Shown here: positions 9,019 through 18,786 of the stretch, piece by piece
Layout: each line of letters starts with the position of its first letter
Numbering within the stretch: position 1 is the first letter of the stretch
Assembly (NCBI RefSeq): GCF_030161875.1
Contig: NZ_BSVA01000001.1
Location: 682,001 to 746,000, forward strand
Direction of reading: 5' to 3'
Source of the DNA: Homoserinibacter gongjuensis
GTDB lineage: Bacteria; Actinomycetota; Actinomycetes; Actinomycetales; Microbacteriaceae
DNA: 64,000 bases
Program-made: the position numbers and the translations under genes
The notes under the pieces: generated by a model
The model's input: only the letters and a program-made list of their open reading frames with translations
Databases searched by the model: none
What the model was told of the DNA's origin: nothing

Positions 9019-9562
9019 TCAGCGCAACGGACGCTCGTACACGTAATCGTCTTCGTACCGCTCCCCCACCAGGAAGCGCTTGACCCCGACGCGCGTGAAG
9101 CCGTGCTTGCCGTAGAAGCGCTGGGCGCGGGCGTTGAGCTGGTTGACACCGAGCCACATGCCCCGCGCGCCCGACGCCGTAGCCTCGGCGAGGCTCTCGG
9201 CCATGAGGGCGGACGCGACCCCGGCACCGTGCGCACCCGGATGCACGTAGCACTTGGAGAGCTCGACCGTGGGCCGCAGGGTCACCGCGGCGGCGACGTC
9301 GGCATCCGTCGGTTCGCCGGCGACGAGCATCGTGTAGCCCGCGAGCGCGCCCCCGCCCCGGCGTCACCCTCCACCTCGGCGACGAAGATCACCCGGGCCG
9401 GGTCGTCGAGGTAGCGCGTGAAGCTCGCCTCGGACAGGTGCGCGGCGATGAAGGCCGCCTTGGCCTCGTCGGTCGTGTGCGGGGGCAGGCGAGGGGGAAG
9501 GTGAGCGCCGCGAGCGCCGCAAGCGCCTCGACATCCGCGTGGTCGGCCAGGCGCACTCGCAT
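9019..9562 (-). CDS. GNAT-family N-acetyltransferase (two frame breaks)
   Basis: Acetyl-CoA-dependent acyltransferase of about 180 residues. Three frame pieces join into one GNAT domain: MRVRLADHADVEALAALAAL, then EAKAAFIAAHLSEASFTRYL, then LAGYTMLVAGEPTD leading to the acetyl-CoA loop (HPGAHGAGVASALM) and the C-terminal NQLNARAQRFYGKHGFTRVG. Each join needs one extra base, in the G-run at 9481-9485 and in the C-runs at 9350-9359. The reading is clear on both sides, so this looks like homopolymer error rather than a dead gene. The substrate is unknown. It lies 12 bp upstream of the Pr6Pr gene. Confidence 0.8.
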
Positions 9563-9624
9563 GCAGCCAGGGTATCGCGACGGAATCAGTGGCTTTTCGC
9601 CACGGTCACGGCTTGAATGGCCAG

Positions 9625-11066
9625 ATGAGCGCCCACCAGCCGACGGTTTTCGAGCGCTACCCGCCGACCGCGTCCGTCATCGCCCATTCCCTCGCGTCGA
9701 CCCGCCAGGCGGTGTTCTGGCTCGACGAGCTCGGCGCGCGGGACGCGCACCCGCCCCTGAGCGGCACGATCACGACCGAGCTGGCGATCGTCGGCGGCGG
9801 ATTCACCGGCCTCTGGACGGCGCTCCGCGCGAAGCAGCGCGACCCCGACCGGCGCGTCGTGCTCGTGGAGGCCAAGCGCATCGGATGGGCGCAGTCGGGC
9901 CGCAACGGCGGCTTCGTCGAGGCGAGCATCACCCACGGCGAGGAGAACGGCCGCTCACGGTGGCCCTCGGAGTACCCGCAACTCGCTCGCCTCGGCCTCG
10001 AGAACCTCGACGCGATGGAGCGCACGGTCGCCGAACTCGGGCTCGACGTGCAGTGGGAGCGCACGGGCGAACTCGACGTGGCGACCGAGCCGCACCAGCT
10101 CGACTGGCTCACCGGAGCATCCGCTGCCGAGCATCCGGATGCCGACGTCGTGCTCTTCGACCGCGAAGGCGTGCAGGCCGAGGTGCACTCGCCGAGCTAC
10201 CTCGGCGGCACCTGGCGTCGTCGCGAGGTGGCCCTCGTGCACCCGGCGCGGCTCGCGCGCGAGCTCGCGCGGGCGGCGGCGGATGCGGGGGTCGAGATCT
10301 TCGAGGACTCCGCCGTGCGCCGCATCGACGCCGACAGCACCGGCACCCTCGAGCTGTTCACGGATGCCGGACGCGTGCGCGCGGATCGGGTCGCCCTCGG
10401 CACGAGCGTGTTCCCCTCGCTGCTCGTGCGCAACCGGCTCATGACGGTGCCGGTCTACGACTACGTGCTCATGACCGAGCCCCTGGATGCGCGTCAGCGC
10501 GCCTCGATCGGCTGGGAACGGCGCCAGGGCATCGGCGACCTCGCCAACCAGTTCCACTACTCCCGGCTGACCGCCGACGACCGCATCCTGTTCGGCGGCT
10601 ATGACGCCGTCTACCACTACGGCGGGCGGGTGCGGGCGCAGTACGAGAACCGGCCGCAGAGCTTCGAGCGGCTCGCCTCGCACTTCTTCACGCTCTACCC
10701 GCAGCTCGAGGGGCTGCAGTTCACGCACAAATGGGCGGGCGCGATCGACACGAGCACGCAGTTCTGCGCGTTCTTCGGCACCGCGCGCCGCGGGCGGATC
10801 GCCTACGCGGCGGGGTTCACCGGGCTCGGCGTGGGCGCCACGCGATTCGCCGCCGACACCATGCTCGACCTGCTCGCGGGTGAGCCCACCGAGCGCACCG
10901 AGCTCGAGATGGTGCGGCGGCGGCCGCTGCCGTTCCCGCCCGAGCCGGCCGCATCCTCGGCATCCAGGCGACCCGCTGGTCGCTCGATCGCGCCGACCAC
11001 CGTGAGGGCCGACGCAACCTACTGCTGCGCACGCTCGACGCCCTCGGCTTGGGGTTCGACTCGTGA
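9625..11066 (+). CDS. FAD-dependent amine/amino-acid oxidoreductase, PuuB-like (frameshifted)
   Basis: DAO-fold flavoenzyme of about 480 residues, similar to gamma-glutamylputrescine oxidase. The FAD site is ELAIVGGGFTGLWTAL with the helper motif WAQSGRNGGF; later landmarks are FHYSRLTADDRILFGGYDA, KWAGAIDTSTQF and GFTGLGVGATRFAADTMLDL. Near 10945 the frame shifts; with one added base the tail reads RILGIQATRWSLDRADHREG and ends LGLGFDS with a TGA at 11064-11066. The GTG of the following cupin gene overlaps that stop (GTGA), which supports the corrected end. With the cupin it probably forms a small amine or amino-acid catabolic unit. Start chosen at MSAHQPTVF; no strong ribosome site is visible. 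Confidence 0.85.
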
Positions 11067-11413
11067 GGGCCGGCGAGCTGCACCACGCGGATGCGGTAGA
11101 GCTCGAGCACGAACCGGTCGGCGGCGAGGAGCGCATGTCGGGCACCCCGAGCATCGGCTGGACGGCTCTCGGCGCGACCGTCGACGGCGCGGAGGTCGGG
11201 GTCTGGGAGATCACGCCGGGCGTCGTTCGCGATGTCGAAGAGCACGAGATCTTCGTGGTGCTCGGCGGCCGCGCGACGATCGCGTTCGAGGCGGGGCCCG
11301 AGCCGATCGAGGTGCGCGCGGGATCCGTCGTGCGCCTCGCCGCGGGCATGCGCACCACCTGGACCGTGCACGAGACCCTGCGGAAGGTATACGTCACTCC
11401 TCCGGCGCGCTAG
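11063..11413 (+). CDS. Cupin-domain protein (DUF861/EutQ-like)
   Basis: Small single-cupin protein of 116 residues. The beta-barrel motifs are GVVRDVEEHEIFVVLGGRATI and GSVVRLAAGMRTTWTVHETLRKVYV; the WTVHETLRKVY end is typical of the DUF861 group, which includes ureidoglycine aminohydrolase-like proteins. A metal-binding His pair is only partly present (one His in the first motif), so catalysis is uncertain. It overlaps the oxidoreductase stop in GTGA and is surely cotranslated with it. Homologous oxidoreductase-cupin pairs occur in other bacteria. It ends convergently with the MFS gene, overlapping it by 20 bp. Confidence 0.8.
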   Translation: MRAGELHHADAVELEHEPVGGEERMSGTPSIGWTALGATVDGAEVGVWEITPGVVRDVEEHEIFVVLGGRATIAFEAGPEPIEVRAGSVVRLAAGMRTTWTVHETLRKVYVTPPAR

Positions 11414-12658
11414 CGACCGCCGTACCGGGCGCCGGCTCGCGCCTGCCCCGCACGAGCACGAGGTGCACCGCGGCGAGCACGAGGCCGAGAGCCGAGGGAA
11501 CCGCGACCGCGGTGAGCGCTGCCATGGCGCCCGCGGCATCCGCGAGCCCTCCGACGAGCGCGACGGCGATGCCCTGGCCGATGATGATGCCGCTCGAGAG
11601 CAGCGTCATGGTCGTCGCGAGACGACCGGCGGGGGCGGCATCCGCACCGATCGTGAAGATCGTGACGACGCTCGCGCCCACAGCGACGCCGACGAGCGCG
11701 AAGCACACCGCCACACCTGCCAGGCTCGGCACGTGCGGCATCACGAGCGCGACGGCGGCCATGGCGCCCGCGAACACGAGCCAGCGTGCCGCCACCGGGA
11801 AGCGCTGCGGCAGTCGACCGACCGTGATCGCGGCGAGCGCCGAGGTCGCGCCCATGACCCCGTAGAGCAGGCCCGTCGCCTCGCCCGCGTCGAGCGCCTC
11901 CATGACGGCGGTCGCGGAGGTGAGCGTGGAGCCGAAGAAGCCGCCGACGGCGAGCATGCCTCCCGTGGCGAGCACGACGCCCGGTCGCAGCAGTTCGCGA
12001 CGGGGGCGATGCGCTGCGCCCCATCGTGGGAGCCCGGCGGCACGGCAACGGCGGTCGGATGGAGCCCGAAGGCCGCAACGAACACGAGTGTCAACGCCGC
12101 CGCGACGAGCAGCGGCGCGGCCGGACCGAAGGCGGTCGCGAGCACGCCGACGAGGATCGGGCCGCCCACGAACGAGATCTCGTCGGCCATGGTCTCGTAG
12201 CCGAGTGCGACCGGCACACCGCGGCCGCCGGCACGCGTGTCGGCGGAGAGCAGCGCGAGCCAGCGGGCGCGCGCGAGCGGCGACGCCGGCGGAATGGTGG
12301 CCCCCGCGAGGATCGCGAGCACGAGCAGCACGCCGAGCGGGGCGCCGCCGTAGACGACGGCGAGCAGCCCGAGCAGCAGGCCCGTGTGCAGCACCGCGAC
12401 GATGAGCAGAACGGGTCGCTGGCCCACGCGATCGGTGATCGCCCCGATCACCGGCCCGCCGAAGCCGGACGCGATGCCGAGCGCAGCCGAGACCAGGCCG
12501 GCGGTTGCGAGTCCGCGTTCCACCGACACGAGCGTCAGGACCCCGACGACATCCATCGCCACCGGGATGCGCGCGATGAAGGCGACGACGAAGAACCAGG
12601 TGCTCGTCATCCGGCGCAGCTGAGCGAGTCGGGTGACCGGAATCGCGGCCTCGGTCAT
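11394..12658 (-). CDS. MFS transporter (frameshifted)
   Basis: Twelve-helix major facilitator of about 420 residues. The N-terminal half (MTEAAIPVTRLAQLRRMTST onward) includes the loop motif GAITDRVGQRPVLL; the C-terminal half (VVLATGGMLAVGGFFGSTLT onward) continues in the neighbouring frame. Adding one base in the G-run at 12002-12006 joins them (HDGAQRIAPRRELLRPGVVL). Family resemblance is to drug or sugar efflux carriers, but the substrate is not predictable. The start at 12658 follows a GAGGCGAG site. It lies downstream of the rplKA terminator and is probably transcribed on its own. Confidence 0.85.
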
Positions 12659-12737
12659 CTCGCCTCCTCGACGCTCGGGTGCGCGGGCATCCGCGCTGTT
12701 TCGCAACTCAGGAGCATCCGGCCCGGAAAGGCGGAAA

Positions 12738-12756
12738 GGCCCGCACGAGGCGGGCC
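12738..12756 (-). terminator. Terminator of rplK-rplA
   Basis: A 7-bp perfect stem, GGCCCGC / GCGGGCC with loop ACGAG, followed on the transcribed strand by TTTCCGCCTTTCC. It lies 26 bp past the rplA stop. Confidence 0.8.
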
Positions 12757-12782
12757 CTTCCTGAGCTGTGTTGCTGTGGTGA

Positions 12783-13472
12783 TTACAGAGCAGCCACGTC
12801 GAGCGGCACACCCGGGCCGAAGGTGGTCGAGAGCGACCCCTTCTGGATGTAGCGCCCCTTCGAGCTGGACGGCTTCGCCCGCTGGATCTCGTCGAGCGCG
12901 GCGGTGAAGTTCTCCTGCAGCTGCTCGGTGGTGAATCCGGCCTTGCCGATCACGAAGTGCACGTTGGCGTGCTTGTCGACGCGGAACTCGATCTTGCCGC
13001 CCTTGATGTCGGACACGGCCTTGGCCACATCCGGCGTCACGGTGCCGGTCTTCGGGTTCGGCATGAGACCACGGGGGCCCAGCACCTTACCGAGACGACC
13101 CACCTGACCCATGAGCTCGGGCGTCGAGACGGCCGAGTCGAAGTCGGTGTAGCCGGCGGCGACCTTCTCGATGAGCTCGCTGCCACCCACCTCGTCGGCG
13201 CCGGCCGCGATGGCGGCCTCGGCCGCGGGGCCGGTGGCGAACACGACGACGCGCGCCGTCTTGCCGGTGCCGTGCGGCAGGATGACGGTGCCGCGCACCA
13301 TCTGGTCGGCCTTGCGGGGGTCGACGCCGAGCTTGAGCGCGACCTCGACGGTCGAGTTGAACTTCTTCGACCCGGTCTCCTTGACGACGGCGACGGCCTC
13401 GTCGGGAGCGTAGAACTTGCCGGCCTCGAGCTTGTCGGCGGCGGCGCGGTATGCCTTGGACTTCTGAGCCAT
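12783..13472 (-). CDS. rplA: 50S ribosomal protein L1
   Basis: Large-subunit protein of the L1 stalk, 229 residues, full length and intact. Landmarks are [19 protein letters not shown], the conserved [20 protein letters not shown] and [18 protein letters not shown], and the end [11 protein letters not shown]. It follows rplK with a 2-bp gap and ends at a hairpin terminator. L1 commonly represses its own operon by binding the mRNA. Confidence 0.98.
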   Translation of the reverse strand: MAQKSKAYRAAADKLEAGKFYAPDEAVAVVKETGSKKFNSTVEVALKLGVDPRKADQMVRGTVILPHGTGKTARVVVFATGPAAEAAIAAGADEVGGSELIEKVAAGYTDFDSAVSTPELMGQVGRLGKVLGPRGLMPNPKTGTVTPDVAKAVSDIKGGKIEFRVDKHANVHFVIGKAGFTTEQLQENFTAALDEIQRAKPSSSKGRYIQKGSLSTTFGPGVPLDVAAL

Positions 13473-13474
13473 GA

Positions 13475-13906
13475 TTACGCCTCCACCGTGATCCCCATCG
13501 ACCGGGCGGTGCCGGCGATGATCTTGGCCGCAGCCTCGATGTCGTTCGCGTTCAGATCGGCCTGCTTCTGCTCGGCGATCGCGCGAACCTGCTCGCGGGT
13601 GAGCTTGCCCACCTTGGAGGTGTGCGGGGTGGCGGAGCCCTTGCCCACGCCGGCGGCCTTCTTGATGAGCTCGGCGGCGGGCGGGGTCTTCAGGATGAAC
13701 GTGAACGAGCGGTCTTCGTAGACGGTGATCTCCACCGGGATGACGTTGCCGCGCTGGTTCTCGGTGGCCGCGTTGTAGGCCTTGCAGAACTCCATGATGT
13801 TCACGCCGTGCTGACCCAGGGCCGGGCCGATGGGCGGGGCCGGGTTGGCGGCGCCGGCGTTGATCTGGAGCTTGATCAGGCCGGTCACCTTCTTCTTCGG
13901 TGCCAT
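13475..13906 (-). CDS. rplK: 50S ribosomal protein L11
   Basis: Large-subunit protein of the GTPase-associated centre, 143 residues. [20 protein letters not shown], the [20 protein letters not shown] motif and the C-terminal [20 protein letters not shown] are diagnostic. The start at 13906 follows AAAGGAAT. In most bacteria it lies immediately behind nusG. Here about 1.7 kb, with a divergent exporter gene and a toxin-antitoxin pair, separates the two, so rplK needs its own promoter in 13907-14039. Confidence 0.98.
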   Translation of the reverse strand: MAPKKKVTGLIKLQINAGAANPAPPIGPALGQHGVNIMEFCKAYNAATENQRGNVIPVEITVYEDRSFTFILKTPPAAELIKKAAGVGKGSATPHTSKVGKLTREQVRAIAEQKQADLNANDIEAAAKIIAGTARSMGITVEA

Positions 13907-14039
13907 ATTCCTTTTCTTTCGATCGAACGAGGCTCTCGCCTCACTCTCCCGCCATCCGGTTGGACGCGGTGGGTGGTCGCCGGGCGCGCGAAAGCGCACA
14001 GACAACCTGTCCATGATACACGGGGCTACGCTTCTGCTC

Positions 14040-14672
14040 ATGGTCCCCACCGCATCCCTCGGCGCCTTCGTGGTCGCGTCGATCGTGCTGATCCTCATGC
14101 CGGGCCCCAGCATCCTGTTCGTGATCGGTCGCTCGGTGGCCTACGGCCGGCTCGCGGGCGTGCTCTCGGTGGTCGGCAACGCGCTCGGGATGCTGCCGCT
14201 GCTTGCGCTCGTCGCCCTCGGGGTCGGGGCGCTCGTGGCGCAGTCGGTCGTGATCTTCACGATCATCAAGGTGATCGGCGCGGGCTACCTCGTGTACCTC
14301 GGCGTGCAGGCCATCCGGCACCGCCGCGAGGTGCCCCAGGACGAGGCGCGCGCCCCGCGCTCCAGCTGGCGACTGCTCGGCGAGGGCTTCGTCGTGGGCG
14401 CCACCAACCCGAAGACGATCGCGTTCTTCGTGGCGGTGCTGCCGCAGTTCGTCGACTACCGCGCGGGAGCGATCCCTCTGCAGCTGGCCGAGCTGGGCGT
14501 CGTGTTCGTGGCGCTCGCGCTCGTGTGCGACTCGGCGTGGGCGCTCGCCGCGGGCACGGCGCGTGCCTGGTTCGCGACATCGCCTCGCCGCATCGCACGC
14601 CTGCGCGCCACCGGCGGCGCCATGATGATCGGCCTCGGCGGCGTGCTGCTGCTCACGGGCAACAAGCACTGA
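14040..14672 (+). CDS. LysE/RhtB-family amino-acid exporter
   Basis: Six-helix exporter of 210 residues. The N-terminal signature [20 protein letters not shown] and [22 protein letters not shown] are characteristic of the RhtB branch, which exports homoserine, threonine and other amino acids. Start chosen at [10 protein letters not shown] (14040) because family members begin about 10 residues before the first helix; an ATG nine codons earlier is an alternative. It is read opposite to the ribosomal genes on both sides and splits the usual nusG-rplK neighbourhood. The substrate is unknown. Confidence 0.85.
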   Translation: MVPTASLGAFVVASIVLILMPGPSILFVIGRSVAYGRLAGVLSVVGNALGMLPLLALVALGVGALVAQSVVIFTIIKVIGAGYLVYLGVQAIRHRREVPQDEARAPRSSWRLLGEGFVVGATNPKTIAFFVAVLPQFVDYRAGAIPLQLAELGVVFVALALVCDSAWALAAGTARAWFATSPRRIARLRATGGAMMIGLGGVLLLTGNKH

Positions 14673-14791
14673 GGCGGCGCTCACTCGCCACGTGTCGTCG
14701 CATCCGTCCGTCTGAGGCGACAAGGAGTGGCAACTGAGGCCTGGCTACGCGACCACGAGTGGGTGCACGTCAGGCGCACCCGCACGAAGCG

Positions 14792-15157
14792 CTACTGCGA
14801 GGTGTCGAGGATGGTGCGGAGCAGTGCGCGGCGCGCCGGGTCGTCGTACGAGGCGATCCGCTCGCGGGCGAGGCGGTAGACCTCATCATCGGCGCGCGCG
14901 CCAACGACCCACACGACCACGACGCTGCCGTCCGGCAGCACCTGGAAGACGATTCGATACGCGCGGTCGCCGACGACAAGCTTCCGGAAGCCGGTGAGAT
15001 CCGACTGCGCGTTCGCCTTCGATCCGAGCGGAGCGCCCCGCAACTCGGGCGACTCCTCGAGCTTCTTCAGTCCCTTCAGCACAAGGACGCGTGCGGAGCC
15101 GTCCAGAGCCCGTACGTCATCCGCGGCCTCGGGCAGCAGGCGCACGAGCGCTGACAT
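14792..15157 (-). CDS. RelE/ParE-family toxin of a type II toxin-antitoxin pair
   Basis: A 121-residue protein of the RelE/ParE fold. The N-terminal half has LLPEAADDVRAL and VLKGLKKLEESPELRGAPLG; the central beta-strand part has GFRKLVVGDRAYRIVFQVL and VVWVVGARADDEVYRLARER, the conserved Arg-Tyr-Arg core of mRNA-cleaving RelE relatives. Its ATG overlaps the antitoxin stop by one base (TGATG), so it is translated only after the antitoxin, the usual safety order. The pair sits between nusG and rplK. Confidence 0.85.
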   Translation of the reverse strand: MSALVRLLPEAADDVRALDGSARVLVLKGLKKLEESPELRGAPLGSKANAQSDLTGFRKLVVGDRAYRIVFQVLPDGSVVVVWVVGARADDEVYRLARERIASYDDPARRALLRTILDTSQ

Positions 15158-15465
15158 CAGGCGGCGTCGGGGTCGACGTCGTCGTGCAACTCGACGCCCA
15201 GTTCGGCGGCGAGTTCGTCGAGCTCAACGAGGTCGCCGCTACTCGTGTTGAGCCGCACGAGCGCCAGCCCGAGCAGCCGCAGGTCTTCCTCGCGTTCGTC
15301 GACCGCGTCGAGTCGATCGACGAGCGACACGGGCGCCAGTACTCCGACGGGTGTGTTGTTCCGCACGACGACGATCATTCGCCCCGCCTCCACCTCATCC
15401 GTGACCTGCCCGAAGTTGCGGGCGACCTGACTGGCGGCTCGGATGTCGCGGGTATCGACCTTCAT
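15157..15465 (-). CDS. Phd/YefM-like antitoxin
   Basis: A 102-residue antitoxin. The N-terminal DNA-binding part MKVDTRDIRAASQVARNFGQ followed by VTDEVEAGRMIVVVRNNTPVGVLAPV is the Phd/YefM fold; the acidic C-terminal tail (about residues 60-102) would wrap and block the toxin. The start at 15465 fits this domain; the longer frame upstream is AT-rich promoter DNA. No ribosome site precedes it and a TAAAAT box lies 7 bp upstream, suggesting a leaderless mRNA. Antitoxins of this type usually repress their own promoter. Confidence 0.85.
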   Translation of the reverse strand: MKVDTRDIRAASQVARNFGQVTDEVEAGRMIVVVRNNTPVGVLAPVSLVDRLDAVDEREEDLRLLGLALVRLNTSSGDLVELDELAAELGVELHDDVDPDAA

Positions 15466-15470
15466 GCGGG

Positions 15471-15503
15471 ATATTTTACGCATCATTTTGCGCAATGCCA
15501 GGT
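15471..15503 (-). promoter_or_regulatory. Promoter/operator of the toxin-antitoxin pair
   Basis: An AT-rich island in GC-rich surroundings. On the transcribed strand TAAAAT (-10) is followed by only 7 nt to the antitoxin ATG, which would make the transcript leaderless. Two related half-repeats (GCGCAAAAT and GCGTAAAAT, 11 bp centre to centre) overlap the -10 region and could be antitoxin-binding sites. Confidence 0.5.
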
Positions 15504-15540
15504 CCCGATGCTCTTCACCGTCGACATACGAAAACGCGAA

Positions 15541-15569
15541 GGCCCCGGATGCGTGCAGCATCCGGGGCC
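15541..15569 (-). terminator. Terminator behind nusG
   Basis: A perfect 12-bp stem (GGCCCCGGATGC / GCATCCGGGGCC, loop GTGCA) 19 bp after the nusG stop; on the transcribed strand it is followed by TTCGCGTTTTCG. It closes the secE-nusG operon before the inserted toxin-antitoxin genes. Confidence 0.8.
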
Positions 15570-15588
15570 TGGCGTCGCGTCGTGGACG

Positions 15589-16539
15589 CTAGAGCTTCGT
15601 CACCTGGTCGAAGGAGAGCTCCACCGGGGTCTCGCGCTCGAAGAGCGAGACGAGCACGGTGAGCTTGCCGCTCTCGGGCTTGATCTCGGAGATCGTGCCC
15701 GGCAGGCCCGCGAACGAGCCCTCCTTGATGGTGATGGTCTCGCCGACCTCGAAGTCGATCTCGGCCGGGATGACGCGCGCGGCGGCCTTGCCACCCTTCG
15801 CGGCGCCGGCACCCTTGACGGGCGCCTCCACGACCTGCACGAGGCTCTTCAGCATGTTGAAGGCCTCTTCGAAGCGCAGCGGGGTGGGGTTGTGCGAGTT
15901 GCCGACGAAGCCCGTGACGCCCGGCGTGTGGCGCACGACCGACCACGAGTCCTCGTTGAGCTCCATACGCACGAGCACGTAGCCCGGGATGCGCACGCGG
16001 TTCACGAGCTTGCGCTGCCCGTTCTTGATCTCGACGACGTCTTCCATCGGCACCTGCACCTCGAAGACGTAGTCCTCCATGGCCATCGACTGGCGGCGCG
16101 ACTCGATGTTCTGCTTCACGCGCTTCTCGAAGCCGGCGTAGGAGTGGATCACGTACCACTTGCCGGGCTTGCCGCGCAGCTCGGCGCGGAACTCCTCGTA
16201 GGGGTCGACCTCGGGCTCGGTCTCCTCCTCCTCGGTCTCCTCCTCGTCCTCGGTGGCGGCGGCAGCGGCATCCGCTTCGTCGCTCGAGTCGATGTCGAGG
16301 GCGTCGTCGACGATCGCGTCGGCCTCGGGGTCGGATGCTGCTTCGAGCGCGTCGAGGGCGCTCTCGAGTCCGGCCTCGACGTCGGTGTCGCCGTCGTCGA
16401 CGATGTGGATGGCGCGGTGCTCGGCCGACTCGACGGACGACTCCTCGGATGCGAGCACGTTGCCCTCCTGGGCCTCGTCCTCCTCGGAGGACTGCTCGGC
16501 TGCGGTCGCGAGGTCGATGTCGCGCTCTTCTTGCGTCAC
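15589..16539 (-). CDS. nusG: Transcription termination/antitermination factor NusG
   Basis: RNA-polymerase-binding elongation factor, 316 residues. The first 115 residues are a long, very acidic, low-complexity extension (for example [15 protein letters not shown]), as in other actinobacteria. Then come the NGN domain ([46 protein letters not shown]) and the KOW domain ([20 protein letters not shown]). It lies 47 bp downstream of secE and is followed by its own terminator rather than by rplK. Confidence 0.97.
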   Translation of the reverse strand: MTQEERDIDLATAAEQSSEEDEAQEGNVLASEESSVESAEHRAIHIVDDGDTDVEAGLESALDALEAASDPEADAIVDDALDIDSSDEADAAAAATEDEEETEEEETEPEVDPYEEFRAELRGKPGKWYVIHSYAGFEKRVKQNIESRRQSMAMEDYVFEVQVPMEDVVEIKNGQRKLVNRVRIPGYVLVRMELNEDSWSVVRHTPGVTGFVGNSHNPTPLRFEEAFNMLKSLVQVVEAPVKGAGAAKGGKAAARVIPAEIDFEVGETITIKEGSFAGLPGTISEIKPESGKLTVLVSLFERETPVELSFDQVTKL

Positions 16540-16586
16540 GATGCTTTCTTTCCTTGTGGGGAGCTCAGGGCCCGGGACGGGCCGGA

Positions 16587-16865
16587 TCAGGCGAGGTCGG
16601 GGTTGCCGAACGCCCAGTTCACGAGCCAGCTGAAGAGCTGATCGAGGCCCCAGACGAGGCCCATCATGATCAGCACGAACACGAGCACGACGGCCGTGAA
16701 GTTGAACAGCTCACGACGGGTCGGGGTGACGACCTTCTTCAGCTCGGCGATGACCTGACGGAGGAAGAGGGCGATCCGTGCGAACGGGTTGCGCCGCTCA
16801 GCGCGTTCGCGCTTGGCGTTCGCGACGACGTCCTCGCTGGGCTCGTCGATCACCTTTCGTGCCAC
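16587..16865 (-). CDS. secE: Preprotein translocase subunit SecE
   Basis: Small essential membrane subunit of the Sec channel, 92 residues. A charged N-terminal part ([20 protein letters not shown]) leads to [20 protein letters not shown], the conserved amphipathic helix, and then a single membrane helix ([19 protein letters not shown]). I chose the GTG at 16865, which has AAGGG nine bases upstream, over the ATG at 16895, which would begin only 22 bp after the tRNA. It precedes nusG in the conserved order. Confidence 0.95.
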   Translation of the reverse strand: MARKVIDEPSEDVVANAKRERAERRNPFARIALFLRQVIAELKKVVTPTRRELFNFTAVVLVFVLIMMGLVWGLDQLFSWLVNWAFGNPDLA

Positions 16866-16917
16866 TCTCACTACCCTTTCGGCCGGCGATCCCACGCACT
16901 CTCGTGCGCCGGATTCG

Positions 16918-16990
16918 CAGGGCGGACAGGACTCGAACCTGCAACCTGCGGTTTTGGAGACCGCTGCTCTACCAATTGAGCCACCGCCCT
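16918..16990 (-). tRNA. trnW: tRNA-Trp (CCA)
   Basis: A 73-nt cloverleaf on the minus strand: acceptor AGGGCGG / CCGCCCT, D arm GCTC-AATTGGTA-GAGC, anticodon arm GCGGT-CTCCAAA-ACCGC with anticodon CCA, T arm GCAGG-TTCGAGT-CCTGT, discriminator G, no encoded CCA. It lies immediately upstream of secE, a common actinobacterial arrangement. Confidence 0.98.
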
Positions 16991-17168
16991 ATGTCGCTTG
17001 CCTCCCGAGCGCCGCAACCCGATTCCGGGCATGACGAAGATTGGGTGACCAGGCAACCCGGTCAAGTGTACGGCATCCGCCGCGGCGTGCTGTCAGCCGG
17101 CCCCGTCTCCGCGAGAGTACGCACTTCGGGGCGCGAGGCGCGGCGTGTCGCTTACAAAGTACGTACTC

Positions 17169-18067
17169 TCACGGACGGGAGCGGAGGGAGGCGCGCGCGG
17201 ATGCGACGACCGCGGCGGCGAGGGCGTCGAGCGCGGGCGAGCGCAGGTTCCACTGCTGCCAGTAGAGCGGCACCGCGACGCCCGGGCCGCCGGGGGCGAG
17301 CTCGACGAACGCGCCGGGTGGGGCATCCGCGAGCTGCGATTCCAGGAGCATGCCCCAGCCGAGCCCGAGCGCGATGGCCTGCAGGAAGTCGCTCGAGCCC
17401 GAGACGAAGTGGCGCGGCGGGTCGAGCACTCGCCGCGAGACACTGCGCAGGAAGCGCGTCTGCAGCTCGTCGTCGTGGTCGAAGTCGACGACGGGGGCAC
17501 GGGCGAAGGATGCTGCATCCGCTGCATCGCGGAACCAGCGCTCGGCGAATGCGCGGCTGGCGGCCGGGTGGTAGACGAGCACCCCGAGGGGGTCGAGCTG
17601 CAGCCCGCGACCGGGTCGGCGCGCGAGGTGACCGCGGCCATGACGCGCCCCGAGGCGAGCAGCTCGGCGGTGCGGTCCTGGTCTTCGCGGTGGATGTCGA
17701 CGACGATGCGCCGCTCGGTGCACACGGATGCGATCGCCGGCAGGAACCAGCTCGTGAGCGAGTCGGCGTTGACCGCGAGCGGCACGCTCGTGAAGCCCTC
17801 GTCGGAGTCGTCGAGCCGCAATGCGGCGGCGGCATCGGCCTCGAGCAGGGCGATCTCGCGCGCGAGTCGCAGCAGCACCTCGCCCGACTCGGTGGCGCGC
17901 ACCGGCTTGGAGCGCTCGACGAGCACGCGCCCGAGCTGCTGCTCGAGCGCCTTGATGCGCTGGCTCACCGCCGACGGCGTCACGCTCAGCGCTGCCGCGG
18001 CGGCGTCGAAGGTGCCCGCGTCGACGACCGCGCGGAGCGTGGCGAGGTGGTCTCGGTCGAGGTTCAT
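17169..18067 (-). CDS. lysG: LysR-type regulator LysG/ArgP (frameshifted)
   Basis: Transcription activator of about 300 residues that senses basic amino acids and drives the divergent exporter gene. The helix-turn-helix is LRAVVDAGTFDAAAAALSVTPSAVSQRIKAL (about residues 9-40). The effector domain begins VPLAVNADSLTSWFLPAI, typical of LysG/ArgP. The frame breaks near 17599: VTSRADPVAGC joins LDPLGVLVYHPAAS when one base is added, and the rest reads to QQWNLRSPALDALAAAVVAS. The start at 18067 gives the standard MNLDRDHLATL opening. The pair with lysE is the known actinobacterial lysine/arginine export switch. Confidence 0.9.
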
Positions 18068-18138
18068 CTGAAGTGATGCTAATGCTTCTGCAGAATCCTG
18101 AACTGGATTGACGACGGGAGGCGGCCTAGCGTGGGCGC

Positions 18139-18786
18139 GTGACGACATCCGCTGCCCTCGCCGCCGCGCTCGCCGGGCTGACGCTGGGCCTCTCGCTCAT
18201 CGTCGCGATCGGCGCGCAGAACGCCTTCGTGCTGCGCCAGGGCATCCGCCGCGAGCACGTGCTCGCGATCGTCGCGATCTGTGCGCTCAGCGACATCGTG
18301 CTCATCGGGCTCTCGATCGCCGGCACGGGCGTCGTGATCGATGCGGTGCCATGGCTGCTCGTGATCGTGCGGATCGGCGGCGCCCTGTTCCTCGCCGCCT
18401 ACGGCGTGCTCGCGGCGCGGCGCACGCTGCGGCGGCAGACCGAGGTGCTGACCGTCGACACGGCACCGGATGCGGCATCCCGCCGCCGCTCGCTGCTCGC
18501 CGCGGTCGCGACATGCCTCGCGGTCACCTGGCTCAACCCCCACGTGTACCTCGACATGACCATCGTCGGCTCGCTCGCGAACAGCCACGGCGATGCCCGC
18601 TGGTTCTTCGGGCTGGGGATCGCCGCGGGGTCGGTGCTGTGGTTCACGACGCTCGGCTTCGGTGCCCGGGCGCTTGCCCCGGTGTTCGCTCGCCCGCTCG
18701 CGTGGCGCATCCTCGACGGCGCGATCGCGCTCGTGATGCTGACGCTCGCGGTGCTCGTGGCGTGGCCGCTGTTCTTCTCGAGGTGA
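18139..18786 (+). CDS. lysE: L-lysine/L-arginine exporter
   Basis: Membrane exporter of 215 residues and five to six helices. GLSLIVAIGAQNAFVLRQGI and the central TWLNPHVYLDMTIVGSLAN are the LysE/ArgO signatures. The GTG start at 18139 lies 72 bp from the divergent lysG start. That gap contains the likely LysG site (the T-N11-A type element cannot be fixed by eye). It protects the cell from excess basic amino acids, for example during peptide uptake. It is followed directly by a cluster of short repeats. Confidence 0.92.
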   Translation: MTTSAALAAALAGLTLGLSLIVAIGAQNAFVLRQGIRREHVLAIVAICALSDIVLIGLSIAGTGVVIDAVPWLLVIVRIGGALFLAAYGVLAARRTLRRQTEVLTVDTAPDAASRRRSLLAAVATCLAVTWLNPHVYLDMTIVGSLANSHGDARWFFGLGIAAGSVLWFTTLGFGARALAPVFARPLAWRILDGAIALVMLTLAVLVAWPLFFSR

